Assembly (NCBI GenBank): GCA_018242525.1
Contig: JAFEBS010000003.1
Span: 1 to 64,000, forward strand
Length of the DNA: 64,000 bases
From: Planctomycetota bacterium
GTDB lineage: Bacteria; Planctomycetota; Planctomycetia; Planctomycetales; Planctomycetaceae
Reading direction: 5' to 3'
How positions within the stretch are numbered: position 1 is the first letter of the stretch; each line of letters starts with the position of its first letter. The translations under genes and the position numbers were made by a program. Under the pieces are notes generated by a model. The model saw only the letters and a program-made list of their open reading frames with translations. It did no database searches and had not been told where the DNA came from. Positions 28,844-38,985 of this stretch are shown in pieces.

Positions 28844-29746
28844 ATGTATGATCCCCTTCCGTCGACCGCTCCGCCCCTCATCGAGATCAGCCGCGTCACT
28901 CGACAATTCGGGAGCAGAACTGCACTGAACGACGTTTCGCTGGCCGTTCCCCGGGGCGGTGTGTTTGGATTGATTGGCGGCAACGGTGCCGGCAAGACAA
29001 CGTTGATCAAACACATGATGGGACTGCTGAAAGCTCAGCAGGGTTCCGTCCGGGTCTTCGGCCTGGACCCGATCCAGCACCCTGTGGAAACTCTGGGACG
29101 AATCGGCTATCTGTCCGAAGAGAGAGATCTGCCGGACTGGATGCAGGTCAGGGAACTGATTCGTTACACGCAGGCGTTCTACCCGAACTGGGATGAGGCG
29201 TTTGCCGAAGAACTGCGTCAGACGTTTGACCTGGATGCCAAAGCGGTCGTCAGGAACCTGTCGCGTGGCCAGCGTGCCCGTGCGGGATTGCTGGTCGCGC
29301 TCGCTCATCGGCCGGACCTGCTGGTCCTGGACGAACCGTCGTCAGGCCTGGATCCCGTCGTTCGGCGCGACATCCTGGGGGCGATCATCCGCACCATCGC
29401 CGAAGAAGGTCGCACCGTTCTGTTTTCGTCGCATCTGCTGGACGAAGTCGAACGCGTTGCCGACTGGGTGGCAATCATCCACGAGGGTCGGATCCTGCTG
29501 ACGGCGTCGATGGATGAAATCAAGGATCGGCATCGCCGCCTGACGTTGCGTTTCACCGAGTCCGTAGACCGTCCTCCCGCACTGGTCGGCGCGCTTTCGT
29601 TTGAAGGGGCCGGTACCGAGTGGACGTACATCTGCAGTGGCGAAAGCCGGCAATTGCGACTCGCGGCCGAGGCACTGGGTGCGACCGTCGTCGACGACGC
29701 CTCGCTCACATTGGATGAGATTTTCGTGTCACGAATTCAAGGCTAA
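28844..29746 (+). CDS. ABC transporter ATP-binding protein
   Basis: A 300-residue cytoplasmic ATPase with Walker A GGNGAGKTT (about 46-54), signature LSRGQRAR (about 139-146), Walker B LLVLDEP and the switch His in LFSSHLLDEVERVAD. The C-terminal 80 residues form a small accessory domain as in exporters of the YtrB/CcmA-like group. Five bases separate it from the GntR gene. The third gene supplies the membrane part, so the operon probably encodes an exporter or membrane-stress transporter. Confidence 0.92.
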   Translation: MYDPLPSTAPPLIEISRVTRQFGSRTALNDVSLAVPRGGVFGLIGGNGAGKTTLIKHMMGLLKAQQGSVRVFGLDPIQHPVETLGRIGYLSEERDLPDWMQVRELIRYTQAFYPNWDEAFAEELRQTFDLDAKAVVRNLSRGQRARAGLLVALAHRPDLLVLDEPSSGLDPVVRRDILGAIIRTIAEEGRTVLFSSHLLDEVERVADWVAIIHEGRILLTASMDEIKDRHRRLTLRFTESVDRPPALVGALSFEGAGTEWTYICSGESRQLRLAAEALGATVVDDASLTLDEIFVSRIQG

Positions 29747-29829
29747 GAATCTGATTCCAGGCAACAGGTGTTTCTGAGCGGGGGTGTGAATCCCTGCTTG
29801 GAACTCGATTTCACCCGCGAGACCGTATC

Positions 29830-31419
29830 ATGCGTTCCATCCCATTCGCAATGTCCTGGGCACTCTACAAACGCTGCCGCTGGCAATTATTGCTGGCCAT
29901 CCTGGGTGCCAACTGGTTTCCCGTGTTTCTGCTTGCCGCGTTGCGGAGTCACGGAGACATTGATCCCACCGAGTCGGCATTTGTCACGATCCAGATCGTC
30001 TTCATCCAGTTGCAGATCTTTGCATTTGGAGCGGCCCTGCTGTTCATGCACGATTTCTCCCGTCAAATGTTTACAATGCCCGTGACCAATGCCGCACTGG
30101 TGGCGGGCGAGATGTTTCCGGCAATGATCCTGATGGCCCTGCAGCAACTGGTCAGTACCGCGATCCTGAACGCCACGTTTCGCCTGGATTGGCCGTTGTT
30201 AAGTCCGGTGCTGTTTGCTCCCGTTGCCTACGCCGTGGTCGTCGCAGCCCTGTGGATCTCGGACAAGTCTTCCTGGCAGCCCGTCTGCATTGGAATCGCA
30301 GCAGCGATCATCGGGCTGTGGTTCAAGTCGCGTCACGGCGCCCTGTTTTCTCAGCCGCAGCACATGTGGCAGATCGTGACTCCACTGGAACTGGTCACGC
30401 TGCTGGCGTTCGCAGTGGCCGCGTACTTCGTCGCCGTCGTCGGCCTGTCGCGCAGTCGGCGTGGTGTTCAATTGAGCCTGCCAGCGCTCACCTCGGTGGG
30501 ATCCCCGTTGCAGCAGAGTCCAACGACAGGGATTTCGGACCGTCCCCGTTTCGCGACCCCGGCCGCGGCGCAATTCTGGTTCGAGTGGCATGAAAAGGGA
30601 TGGAAACTGCCTGGAGTCGTCGCCACCTCGCTCATCGCGGGAATCGTGATCTGGGTCATTTTCAGTCGCGAGCCAAAGCTGCTGGTCGAGGGGTTGGTGT
30701 TTGGGGGAGGAATCCTGTCTGCGCTGGCGTGGATCGGCGGGCTGATCGTGGGGAACTGTGGAAAAACCGATTCCGACATGCCGATGGGCCCATTCCGGGG
30801 AACACGTCCGCTGACGGACCGCGACATGGCTCGAGCAATCCTGCAGACCGCCTCAGGAACCGTATTGATCTCCTGGACAATCTGGTTGGCGACATTCCTG
30901 CTGATCCTGGGAATCTTGGTCGCCACCGGCTCATGCCCCGAACCAATACTTCCCAACGGAGTCAAATGGTGGTTTTTTCCAGCCACGCTGCTTGGTTGCT
31001 GGGCCCTGGCAGCCACAATCTGTGTGGTCTGCCTGTCCGGCCACGGCCTGATGTGGGCCAGGATCATTTTTCCGACGTTGATCACCATCGTCATCGATAT
31101 GATGGTTTCGATTTTCATCAGTCGCGAAGCCAAAATGCTGGTCCAGTCCGTCACACAATACGTCATTGGCATCATCATCGGACTGATTGCCGTTGGCGTG
31201 CTGCTCGTGTCCCGACGTCGCTCGCAGATCGAGTCCTGGCAATTGGCCACAGCCGTCGTCGTCTGGCTCGCAGTCAGCACGATGATCGTCGTCGAAGCGT
31301 CCGGGATTCCGACCGTGAACCCGCCATTTATTGTCATGTTGATCGGCGCGGCCGCCTGGGTCGTCGCCCCTGTCGCGGCTGCACCATTGGCCGTCGCCTG
31401 GAACCGGCATCGGTCATGA
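29830..31419 (+). CDS. ABC transporter permease-like membrane protein
   Basis: A 529-residue protein with about 12 hydrophobic segments and few charged residues outside the loops. No strongly conserved motif identifies the family, but its place 83 bases after the ATPase gene in a GntR-ABC operon indicates the transmembrane subunit. The mid-protein loop (about 215-255) is hydrophilic and Pro/Thr-rich. The substrate is unknown. The gene converges with the TPR gene, with about 60 bases between stops and no obvious terminator. Confidence 0.75.
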   Translation: MRSIPFAMSWALYKRCRWQLLLAILGANWFPVFLLAALRSHGDIDPTESAFVTIQIVFIQLQIFAFGAALLFMHDFSRQMFTMPVTNAALVAGEMFPAMILMALQQLVSTAILNATFRLDWPLLSPVLFAPVAYAVVVAALWISDKSSWQPVCIGIAAAIIGLWFKSRHGALFSQPQHMWQIVTPLELVTLLAFAVAAYFVAVVGLSRSRRGVQLSLPALTSVGSPLQQSPTTGISDRPRFATPAAAQFWFEWHEKGWKLPGVVATSLIAGIVIWVIFSREPKLLVEGLVFGGGILSALAWIGGLIVGNCGKTDSDMPMGPFRGTRPLTDRDMARAILQTASGTVLISWTIWLATFLLILGILVATGSCPEPILPNGVKWWFFPATLLGCWALAATICVVCLSGHGLMWARIIFPTLITIVIDMMVSIFISREAKMLVQSVTQYVIGIIIGLIAVGVLLVSRRRSQIESWQLATAVVVWLAVSTMIVVEASGIPTVNPPFIVMLIGAAAWVVAPVAAAPLAVAWNRHRS

Positions 31420-31480
31420 CGGTGCTTTGCAAATGCAGGTTCGTCTGACTGCCGACAAGCGATCGTTCCCATACGATTGT

Positions 31481-32713
31481 TCAGCGAGCGGCGGACAATT
31501 CCTGCAGTGCGGCGCGCGATTTGGCATGGTTGGGATCGATTGAAAGTGCCGCGCGATACCAGAGGATGGCGAGTTTCGGCTTGCCGAGTTTCTGGGCCAG
31601 ATCGCCAATTCGATAACGGACCTCAACATCTCCCGGGCGTGCATCAGCGTCCTCGTGCAGATCGCTGAATTCACGATGGATCGCCTGAATCGACTGCATT
31701 TTCTGCAGTTCCTCATCGGCCTCCGTGATTTTCTCGCTGCGGCGCAGAGCCTGTGACAATTGGAAGTGTGCCTGGCTGTTCTGTGGTTCCAGTTGGACAG
31801 CCTCTTTCAGCACCTTTTCGGCTTCGTCCGATTTTCCTTCGTCCAACAGCACCTTGCCTTGCATCAATTTGGCGGGAAAGTATTTGGGATCCACGGCTAA
31901 CGCCGCACGAAGTCGTGCTTGCGATTGCTCCACGTCCCCGGTGCTGTTGAAACACTCCGCTTCCAATGTCAGCACGGCGGCCGAGCGAGGACAGGGGCGG
32001 AGTGCCGCCAATGCCTCAGCGAATTGCCCCAGTTTAAGATGCGATTCGGCCATCTCAGTCCGAATGGCATCGGCCTCGGGCTGATTCGGAGCCCGCCGCA
32101 GAGATTCGCGGTAGTATTCGATCGCCTTGGCAAATTGCTCGCTGTCCTTGGCAATCAAGCCCAACAATCGATCTGGACGCGGATCGTCGGGAGCCGCCGC
32201 GGAAATTCGGGCCAGTTCAACGGTTGCATGGGTCAGGTTTCCCAGATCGTAATAGGCCGACGCCAGCCAGCGGCGGGCCTCCAGGCAGTCGGGATCACGC
32301 TCCAATGCCAACTGAGCGGCCTGGACCGTTTGTGGATACATTCCGGCCCGATAAAAGCATTGGGCAGCGGTATAGTTCGCTTCAACCGCCAAGGATTCGT
32401 CTTCCACAGCATTTCCCAGACAACCAGTTGCCTCCTGCAGTTTGCCCGACCGCATCAGCAACAGCCCCCTCAGCAGCCAGCCATGGGCCTCGTAACCAGC
32501 GGTGTGAATCAGCGACTCAGAAATGTGTTCCACGGCAACCCGATCGCCAGAAATCAATGCGTCGCGGCCACGTTGATAGCGGGCCATCGGCCCAAAGTAT
32601 CGGGGCCAGACTGCGGCCGCAGCGATCCCCAGAGTCAGAAGGACAACAATCACAACCGGCCAGTACGGTCTGGGCGGGTGATGGCTACTGGACGGCTCAG
32701 TGCTGACAGTCAT
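31481..32713 (-). CDS. Membrane-anchored TPR protein
   Basis: A 410-residue protein with an N-terminal membrane helix (about residues 18-37) and at least seven tetratricopeptide-like repeats through the rest (for example LEARRWLASAYYDLGNLTHA and AHFQLSQALRRSEKITEA). TPR arrays mediate protein contacts; the location is probably periplasmic, facing outward from the inner membrane. It follows the FG-GAP/CRTAC1-like lipoprotein gene on the same strand with a 164-base gap, a pairing seen often in planctomycetes. Confidence 0.8.
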   Translation of the reverse strand: MTVSTEPSSSHHPPRPYWPVVIVVLLTLGIAAAAVWPRYFGPMARYQRGRDALISGDRVAVEHISESLIHTAGYEAHGWLLRGLLLMRSGKLQEATGCLGNAVEDESLAVEANYTAAQCFYRAGMYPQTVQAAQLALERDPDCLEARRWLASAYYDLGNLTHATVELARISAAAPDDPRPDRLLGLIAKDSEQFAKAIEYYRESLRRAPNQPEADAIRTEMAESHLKLGQFAEALAALRPCPRSAAVLTLEAECFNSTGDVEQSQARLRAALAVDPKYFPAKLMQGKVLLDEGKSDEAEKVLKEAVQLEPQNSQAHFQLSQALRRSEKITEADEELQKMQSIQAIHREFSDLHEDADARPGDVEVRYRIGDLAQKLGKPKLAILWYRAALSIDPNHAKSRAALQELSAAR

Positions 32714-32877
32714 GACATCCGACCTGATAACGCATGGGAAGTCTTAGTAATCTGACGCGTGACCGACGGATTCCTCGATGCGAGTCCAACTCGAACAGCA
32801 CTCGTCCGCGCGTCGGGCGTGGTTTGAGCATGACACAGCTTATCCTCGGAGCGGTCCCCAAACTCAATGCCACCCTT

Positions 32878-34572
32878 TCAATTTGAAGCGGTGGCGGGTT
32901 CGACAATCGTCAACACCTGATTGCAGGCGACATCCTTCAAGATGGTGCAAGCCCCGGAAATCCATGTCACCGTCAGTTCGTCAATCCGCGTGACAGGACC
33001 GCATCCAAAATGAAGTTTTGAGTCGCTCGTTGACGCAAAGCTGGAACCTCCGCGAATCTGACGCAGCAGCGACACCTTTCCCAGCTTGGCCACGGCCACG
33101 GTTCCAATGGCTGTACGCGTTGAATGGCGTCCGATAACGCGGAGCGTCAACCAATTGTGATGCGAATTGGTCTCGTTGGAAAGGATGGCCACGGGCTCAT
33201 TCAGATTCGAGATCACAACATCCTCGTCCCCATCGTCATCCAGATCACCCGTGGCCAATCCCCGTCCGCAGTGAGCTGCGGACAGATATTCGCCAGCCTG
33301 ATCCGTGACATTGCCATACCGAGCGCCATCAATGTTTTCCAAGACGAGCGGACGTTGCAGTCGGGGAGTGTTCTGCGGAAACCGGATGACATGTCCGTTG
33401 GCGACGATCAGATCCTCGTCGCCATCCAGATCCACATCCAGAAATCGAGTTCCCCACCCCACGTACCTGGCACCGAGCGCAGCAATTCCGATGGGACGAC
33501 TGACATGCCGAAACAATCCCTTGCCCAGATTTCGATACATGGCATTGTTCTCTCGTTCGTAGTTGGTCACCCAGAGGTCCGGCAATCCATCCTGATTGTA
33601 GTCCCCCACGTCGACCCCCATGCTTCCGTCTGAAGTCCCCAGATCACTGACTGCCGTGCCACTGATCAGCGCGAGTTCGTCGAATGCACCGTTCCCAGTG
33701 TTCATGTACAGGAAGTTCGGCACGGTGTCGTTGGTCACATAGAGATCCAGGTCGCCATCCAGATCCAGGTCAGCCGCAACAACCCCCAGTCCCTTGCCTT
33801 GCGGTTTTAGCCCCGCTTCGGTTGTCGCATTCCGCATGGCTCCATCTCCATTGCCGAAGTAGATCACATCCGTCACTCCTTCAAATTGACGCGGCGGACA
33901 AACTTCACGGGGATGCCCCTGTGGTCCGGCACAGAGTGGATGATTGTCGAGGGACCAGTCCACGTAATGCGCAACGTAGACATCCAGCACCCCGTCCCCA
34001 TTAAAATCCCCCCAAGCCGCGCTGCTGCTCCACATCCGATCGTCCAGCAGCTCAACATCACGAAAACTTCCATCGCCCTGATTCTGATAAAAGGTTGTGC
34101 CGCCGTAGCCAGTAATCAAGATGTCGTCAAAACCATCTTCGTTATAGTCCGCCACGGCAGCACCGTGATTGTAGTATTTCGATCGGACGACTCCGGCTTC
34201 GGCAGCCACATCCGCGAAACGCCAATTCGTGGAACCTCGCAGTAGTGCCGACGAATTGCCGACGATCGCGGGCGAGTGGAAGACTCCACCCCCTGGAAGA
34301 AACAGATCGAGGACGTTGTCCCGATCGAAATCAAGAATGGCAACTCCGCCGCCGAGCGACTCCAGGATCGCGAAGTCCGAGTGATCCTCGTCATTTCGAT
34401 ATGCGAAATGAACACCTGCCGACTTCGTTCGGTCCAGAAAACTGATCACGGACGATACTGGCGCGACGGTTTTACTGACCGATCCGACTTGGGGTGCCGA
34501 AACTTCGACCGTACGGGGCTGAGGTTGACATCCAACCATCAGCAGGACCATCACGATCCATCGCTTCAGCAT
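32878..34572 (-). CDS. FG-GAP/CRTAC1-like lipoprotein with ASPIC/UnbV domain
   Basis: A 564-residue secreted protein starting MLKRWIVMVLLMVGC, a lipoprotein signal with the modified Cys at residue 15. The body holds repeated Ca-binding FG-GAP (VCBS) units of the D-x-D-x-D-G type: DFDRDNVLDLF, DYNEDGFDDIL, DFNGDGVLDVY, DLDLDGDLDLY, DYNQDGLPDLW, DVDLDGDEDLI and DLDDDGDEDVV. The C-terminal part (RVIGRHSTRTAIGTVAVAK, then IRGGSSFASTSDSKLHFG) is the ASPIC/UnbV domain. A seven-bladed beta-propeller is expected. Its role in bacteria is unclear, possibly surface binding. The frame opens 17 codons earlier, but the lipobox fixes the start. Confidence 0.88.
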   Translation of the reverse strand: MLKRWIVMVLLMVGCQPQPRTVEVSAPQVGSVSKTVAPVSSVISFLDRTKSAGVHFAYRNDEDHSDFAILESLGGGVAILDFDRDNVLDLFLPGGGVFHSPAIVGNSSALLRGSTNWRFADVAAEAGVVRSKYYNHGAAVADYNEDGFDDILITGYGGTTFYQNQGDGSFRDVELLDDRMWSSSAAWGDFNGDGVLDVYVAHYVDWSLDNHPLCAGPQGHPREVCPPRQFEGVTDVIYFGNGDGAMRNATTEAGLKPQGKGLGVVAADLDLDGDLDLYVTNDTVPNFLYMNTGNGAFDELALISGTAVSDLGTSDGSMGVDVGDYNQDGLPDLWVTNYERENNAMYRNLGKGLFRHVSRPIGIAALGARYVGWGTRFLDVDLDGDEDLIVANGHVIRFPQNTPRLQRPLVLENIDGARYGNVTDQAGEYLSAAHCGRGLATGDLDDDGDEDVVISNLNEPVAILSNETNSHHNWLTLRVIGRHSTRTAIGTVAVAKLGKVSLLRQIRGGSSFASTSDSKLHFGCGPVTRIDELTVTWISGACTILKDVACNQVLTIVEPATASN

Positions 34573-35014
34573 TGCACAGCCTCCACAAACACAGTCGTCG
34601 AAACGCAACTCATTCCGCCACAATCACAAACAACACAGAAAGATACATAACAACGCATTGCTTCGCCTTCAGTTCGACCTGAGCCGGAATCTGAACGCGA
34701 CCCCAGCGGTTTGCTGAAGATGGGCTGCTCATCTGTCACTTCCTCAGGAACTCGATGAAGATTCCGTTCAGCGATGACCACGAATTCGGCAAACGCTTCG
34801 TTATGGTTGAAGATTCCCAGGACTGTGCGACGCCAGAAGCGCGATGCGGACAGTGCGTTCGCTGGCCAGTCCTACAGTCGTCGTACTGATCGCATGCACA
34901 ATTCTCGAAAATGGTCAGGTCCGTAGTTCGCAAAAACTGAACTTTGTACCACCTGCACCCTTGCCCGAATTCGTTATGCTGAAGCATAACCTGTTAGCCC
35001 AAGGAGTCCACTTC
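34573..35014. other. Intergenic region between divergent genes
   Basis: The 442 bases between the FG-GAP lipoprotein and the acyl-CoA dehydrogenase genes should hold promoters for both. No clear -35/-10 pair, repeat or RNA gene stands out. The only firm signal is AAGGAG at 35001-35006, the ribosome-binding site of the dehydrogenase. Confidence 0.4.
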
Positions 35015-36205
35015 ATGACCGAACCCCTGGATCTATTCCGTCTGGATGATTTGCTGACCGATGAGGATCTCCAGTTGCGAGATCGAATTCGAGCCTGGGT
35101 TCGTACGCGCTTCGTACCGGAAATCAATCGGTGCTGGAACGTTGGCACATTCCCGCTCGAACTCGTCCCGGAGATCGCGGCTCTGGGAGTGTTTGGCGGC
35201 AATATCCAGGGGTATGGCTGCTCGGGTTGGAATGCGCTGACTTACGGAGTCGCCTTGCAGGAGTTGGAACGGGGTGATACTGGTCTGCGGACGTTCGCAT
35301 CCGTACAGGGAGCCCTGGCGATGAATGCGATTCACATGTTCGGCAGTGACGAACAAAAAAGCCGGTGGCTGCCAGGGATGGCTCGCGGCGACACGCTGGG
35401 TTGCTTTGGTTTGACTGAACCGAATCATGGTTCCAATCCCGGCGGCATGGAAACGCGAGCCATCAAGACGTCCGATGGGTATGAGTTGACCGGTTCCAAG
35501 ATGTGGATTGGTGGTGGTACGCTGGCGGACGTGGCGGTCGTCTGGGCCAAAGTCGAGGGTGAGCCCGGACTGGACTCCAACAGTCCGGCCGCAATCCGCG
35601 GGTTCCTGGTGGAGCGCGGCACACCCGGATTTCAGGCGTCGGTCATCGAAGGGAAGTATTCCCTGCGGATTGGGATTACCTGTCGCCTGGAATTCGAACA
35701 TTGCCGCCTGCCTCACTCGGCACTCCTGCCCGGATCGAACGGGCTGAAATCTCCGTTGCAGTGTCTGAATCATGCACGTTACGGGATCGCGTGGGGAGTG
35801 CTCGGCGCGGCCCAGGCCTGTTTCGAAGAAGCACGTGATTATGTCTTGCACCGCCAGCAATTCGGCAAGCCACTGGGGTCCTTTCAGTTGATCCAGCGCA
35901 AACTGGCCCTGATGGCGACGGAGATTACCAGTGCCCAACTGGTCGCGCATCGACTGGCTCAATTGAAGGACGCCGGAAAAGCGACGTTCGTTCAGATTTC
36001 ACTCGCCAAACGCAACAACGTGGCGACCGCTCTCAATGTGGCCCGGATGGCGAGGGAGATCCTCGGCGGAGTCGGGATCCTTGATGAGCACGTGTGCTTT
36101 CGGCACATGTGCAACCTGGAAAGCGTCCAAACCTACGAAGGGACGGATGACATGCATCTGCTGATCCTGGGAGAACACCTGACCGGTCTCTCTGCGTTTT
36201 CGTGA
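35015..36205 (+). CDS. Acyl-CoA dehydrogenase, glutaryl-CoA dehydrogenase-like
   Basis: A 396-residue flavoenzyme of the acyl-CoA dehydrogenase family, oxidising an acyl-CoA with FAD. Blocks seen are GCFGLTEPNHGSNPGGMETRA (substrate/FAD loop), YELTGSKMWIGGGTLADVAVVWA, the ARYGIAWGVLGAAQACFEEARDYVLHRQQFGKPL stretch, and QTYEGTDDMHLLILG, which carries the catalytic-base Glu in the YEG position. The wording of these blocks fits glutaryl-CoA dehydrogenases best. ATG 35015 has AAGGAG 8 bases upstream; the frame opens farther back but is not conserved. No electron-transfer flavoprotein genes are nearby. Confidence 0.92.
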   Translation: MTEPLDLFRLDDLLTDEDLQLRDRIRAWVRTRFVPEINRCWNVGTFPLELVPEIAALGVFGGNIQGYGCSGWNALTYGVALQELERGDTGLRTFASVQGALAMNAIHMFGSDEQKSRWLPGMARGDTLGCFGLTEPNHGSNPGGMETRAIKTSDGYELTGSKMWIGGGTLADVAVVWAKVEGEPGLDSNSPAAIRGFLVERGTPGFQASVIEGKYSLRIGITCRLEFEHCRLPHSALLPGSNGLKSPLQCLNHARYGIAWGVLGAAQACFEEARDYVLHRQQFGKPLGSFQLIQRKLALMATEITSAQLVAHRLAQLKDAGKATFVQISLAKRNNVATALNVARMAREILGGVGILDEHVCFRHMCNLESVQTYEGTDDMHLLILGEHLTGLSAFS

Positions 36206-36352
36206 CAGGAGGTGCCACCTGTTTGGGTAGCGCTGCCGGGGTGATGCCTTGGGCTATCGCGTTTTTCAAATTGGGAATCGGGTGCCACTCAACGCGAGCA
36301 ACGATCTTTTGTCGCTGTATTTGTGAGAATTCAAATGTTTGTCGCTCGACAT

Positions 36353-36372
36353 CCGATCTCTCACGAGATCGG
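36353..36372. repeat. Perfect 8-bp hairpin upstream of SGNH hydrolase
   Basis: CCGATCTC (36353-36360) and GAGATCGG (36365-36372) pair perfectly around a TCAC loop. No T-run follows. It lies about 100 bases before the SGNH hydrolase start, so an operator or 5' leader structure is possible; a dispersed hairpin is equally so. Confidence 0.5.
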
Positions 36373-36474
36373 CCACGCTGGGAATGTCGATGGCATCTGA
36401 ATCCACCTGACCGTAAAGTGGTGCACCCGACGAGTCGTTTTCGAAGTTTCCACCACTCATCCTGAGGATTCACC

Positions 36475-37719
36475 ATGTTGTCTCGTGTTCGATGCCTGTT
36501 TGCCTGCATGCTGATGCTGGGAGCGGTGGCAACCGCGACCGCCGAAGAATTCTTTTTCAAGCCGAATGATCGAGTCCTGTTCCTGGGGGACAGCATCACC
36601 GAGCAGTATCAATACTCGACGGACATCGAGCTTTACCTGACAACCCGGTTTCCCCGGGGGAACATGACATTCATCAACGCAGGGATCAGTGGGGACACGG
36701 CGCAGGGAGGCAAGAACCGATTCAAGGATCATGTGCTGGCCGAACAGCCAACCGTCATGACCATTAATTTCGGGATGAACGATGGCGGTTACGGAAACTT
36801 CGATCCCAACCGTCAGAAGCAGTTTCTGGAAGGAACTGAAGCGATGCTGACCATGGCCAGGGCGGCGGGCATCCGCGTTGGACTGGTTTCCCCCAATGCC
36901 GTCGATCCTCGTGTTCAGGAACGATTTAAGCTGTACCTGGAAACTCAAAAGGAATTCTACGCTCCCTTGAAAGACCTGGCTGCCAAGCATGGATTCCGCT
37001 TTGCCGATCAATACGCGACGACTCGATCGGCACTCGAAAAGATGGCCGCCGACAAATCGCCCGTAATTCCTTTCGGCGATGGATTCCATACGTCGCCCAA
37101 CGGCGGCCTGTTCATGGCTCATGCCATCCTGACAGGGCTGAATGCTCCTTCACTGGTCAGCCACGTTGGAATCGATCGCAATTCGTTCGGTCCCGGAGCC
37201 GGTTCCAAGGTCCAGGGCTGTAACATCAGCGGTGAAAAGAAGACGGAAACCGGGGTCGAATTCGACCGGTTGGATCAGGCACTTCCGCTGCCGATCCAGA
37301 ACGATTGGGTTTCGCTGCTGCCCTATGTCAACAACCTGCAGGATTTGAACAGGTATGAACTGGCGGTCAGCGGATTGGCGGCCGGAAAATACGCGGTCCT
37401 GATCGATGGCGTCGAAGTCGCCACGCATTCGGCCGAGGAACTTGCCAACGGCGTCAACTTGGGCAACGTGACGAAGGGGCCCGTGTATGATCAGGGGCAA
37501 AAGGTCTTTCAGGCAATCAATCACAAGAACGGCATGGTACATCAGCGATTCCGTGGAGTCGTGATGTTCAACGCCCCGGACTGGCTGGCAGACATCGCCG
37601 CGGAACGCAAGCCAAAGGAATTGGCGAAGCGTACCGAACAGATCGCCGCGCAGCAGGCCGAAGTTTACAAACTGGCTCAACCGGTGAAGCGCCATTTTGA
37701 AATCGTCCCAGCGAAGTAA
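36475..37719 (+). CDS. Secreted SGNH/GDSL hydrolase
   Basis: A 414-residue protein with a signal peptide (MLSRVRCLFACMLMLGAVAT, cleavage near ATAEE). Catalytic features of the SGNH fold are GDSIT with nucleophile S40, G in the NAGISGDTA block, N in NFGMND, and DGFH with D202 and H205. Such enzymes deacetylate or de-esterify carbohydrates or lipids outside the cytoplasm. The C-terminal 170 residues form an extra beta-rich domain common in planctomycete homologues. Thirty-five bases precede the agmatinase/arginase gene, so co-transcription is possible but functionally unexplained. Confidence 0.85.
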   Translation: MLSRVRCLFACMLMLGAVATATAEEFFFKPNDRVLFLGDSITEQYQYSTDIELYLTTRFPRGNMTFINAGISGDTAQGGKNRFKDHVLAEQPTVMTINFGMNDGGYGNFDPNRQKQFLEGTEAMLTMARAAGIRVGLVSPNAVDPRVQERFKLYLETQKEFYAPLKDLAAKHGFRFADQYATTRSALEKMAADKSPVIPFGDGFHTSPNGGLFMAHAILTGLNAPSLVSHVGIDRNSFGPGAGSKVQGCNISGEKKTETGVEFDRLDQALPLPIQNDWVSLLPYVNNLQDLNRYELAVSGLAAGKYAVLIDGVEVATHSAEELANGVNLGNVTKGPVYDQGQKVFQAINHKNGMVHQRFRGVVMFNAPDWLADIAAERKPKELAKRTEQIAAQQAEVYKLAQPVKRHFEIVPAK

Positions 37720-37754
37720 TCCCGGTCGTCCAGACTTTCAACGAGAACGCACCG

Positions 37755-38678
37755 ATGGCGGAACCCGTGTTTGCCGGACAGCCCTATGCGGGGATCGCCA
37801 CATTTGGACGGGCGCCGCATAGGATCGATCCGTCCGGTGCGGATGTCGCCATCCTGGGGGTTCCGTATGACAGTTCGACGTCGTATCGAGCAGGAGCGCG
37901 GTTCGGGCCCCGGGCGATCCGAGAGCAATCGCTGCTGCTGTGGGGATACAACAATGTCCAGCAGGTGGCTCCGTTTCGCAGTCTGGAGTTGGTGGACTGT
38001 GGGGATGTTGATGTCGTCCCACCCGATATCCGCGCCACGCACCTGCAAATCGAGCTCGCCGCCGACCGGATCCTGTCAACGGATGCCAAATTGCTGACGC
38101 TGGGGGGAGATCATTCGATTTCCCTGCCGCTGCTGCGGGCTCATGCCCGCAAATACGGGCCGCTGGCACTCGTGCATTTCGATGCCCATCCAGACACGTG
38201 GGATTCCGAGTATCCGAATCAACCGTACAGCCATGGCACTCCGTTCAAGCGGGCATTTGAGGAAGGGTTGATCGACAAGTCGGCCTGCCTGCAACTGGGG
38301 ATTCGCGGTCCGACGAATGGTCCGCAGGATTACACGGATGCGATCGATTTGGGGTGTCGGATGATCACTCTCGAAGAATTCCGTGGGCGAACCATCCCGG
38401 ACGTCATTCGTGAAATGCGGACGACGCTGGGGACTCGCCCCACCTACGTGTCACTCGACATCGATGTCGTCGACCCGGCGTTCGCGCCGGGAACGGGGAC
38501 ACCGGAAGTGGGTGGCCTGACCAGTTATGAAATCCTGCAACTGATCCGCGGACTGCGCGGTGTCAACACGATCGGATTTGATCTGGTGGAGGTATCTCCT
38601 CCGTACGACCATTCTGGAATCACGTCAATCCTGGCAGCGAATCTGGCATTCGAGTTTCTGTCGTTGCTCGTTCGATAG
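37755..38678 (+). CDS. speB: Agmatinase/arginase family ureohydrolase
   Basis: A 307-residue binuclear Mn enzyme. Metal ligands are H120 (GGDHSIS), D143, H145 and D147 (HFDAHPDT), and D235 and D237 (SLDIDVVDPAFAPGTGTPE). YSHGTPF near residue 158 lies in the substrate loop. The GTGTPEVGG wording fits agmatinases, which produce putrescine and urea from agmatine; a guanidinobutyrase or proclavaminate-amidinohydrolase-like substrate is not excluded. No arginine decarboxylase is adjacent. Confidence 0.85.
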   Translation: MAEPVFAGQPYAGIATFGRAPHRIDPSGADVAILGVPYDSSTSYRAGARFGPRAIREQSLLLWGYNNVQQVAPFRSLELVDCGDVDVVPPDIRATHLQIELAADRILSTDAKLLTLGGDHSISLPLLRAHARKYGPLALVHFDAHPDTWDSEYPNQPYSHGTPFKRAFEEGLIDKSACLQLGIRGPTNGPQDYTDAIDLGCRMITLEEFRGRTIPDVIREMRTTLGTRPTYVSLDIDVVDPAFAPGTGTPEVGGLTSYEILQLIRGLRGVNTIGFDLVEVSPPYDHSGITSILAANLAFEFLSLLVR

Positions 38679-38985
38679 CCACTGCGTCAGCGTGTTCGCA
38701 GGATTGTTATGACAGCGGCCCGGATTGATGGCGCAACCGTATCGTTTTCGTGGCTGGAATCCGGTCAAACCTGTTTGAAGCCTGTCCATTTTGTCATGTC
38801 GACCATGAATACTGGCTGGATCTCAAAACTCAACGGTTACGGAACGGCATTCGCTTGGCTAAGGTTCGTCTCCTTATTTCGATGAAACTTCTGCGAGTCT
38901 TCACGTTTTCGTGAATTCACATGCGCACTTGGTGGCGGATGGATGGATCCTGACCGTAATGCACTCGGTAACACTGGAGGTAGCG
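38679..38985. other. Intergenic region, nothing recognised
   Basis: About 300 bases between speB and the acyltransferase gene. I saw no tRNA-like fold, repeat or clear promoter hexamers. Only the GGAGG at 38976-38980, the ribosome-binding site of the next gene, is certain. Confidence 0.4.
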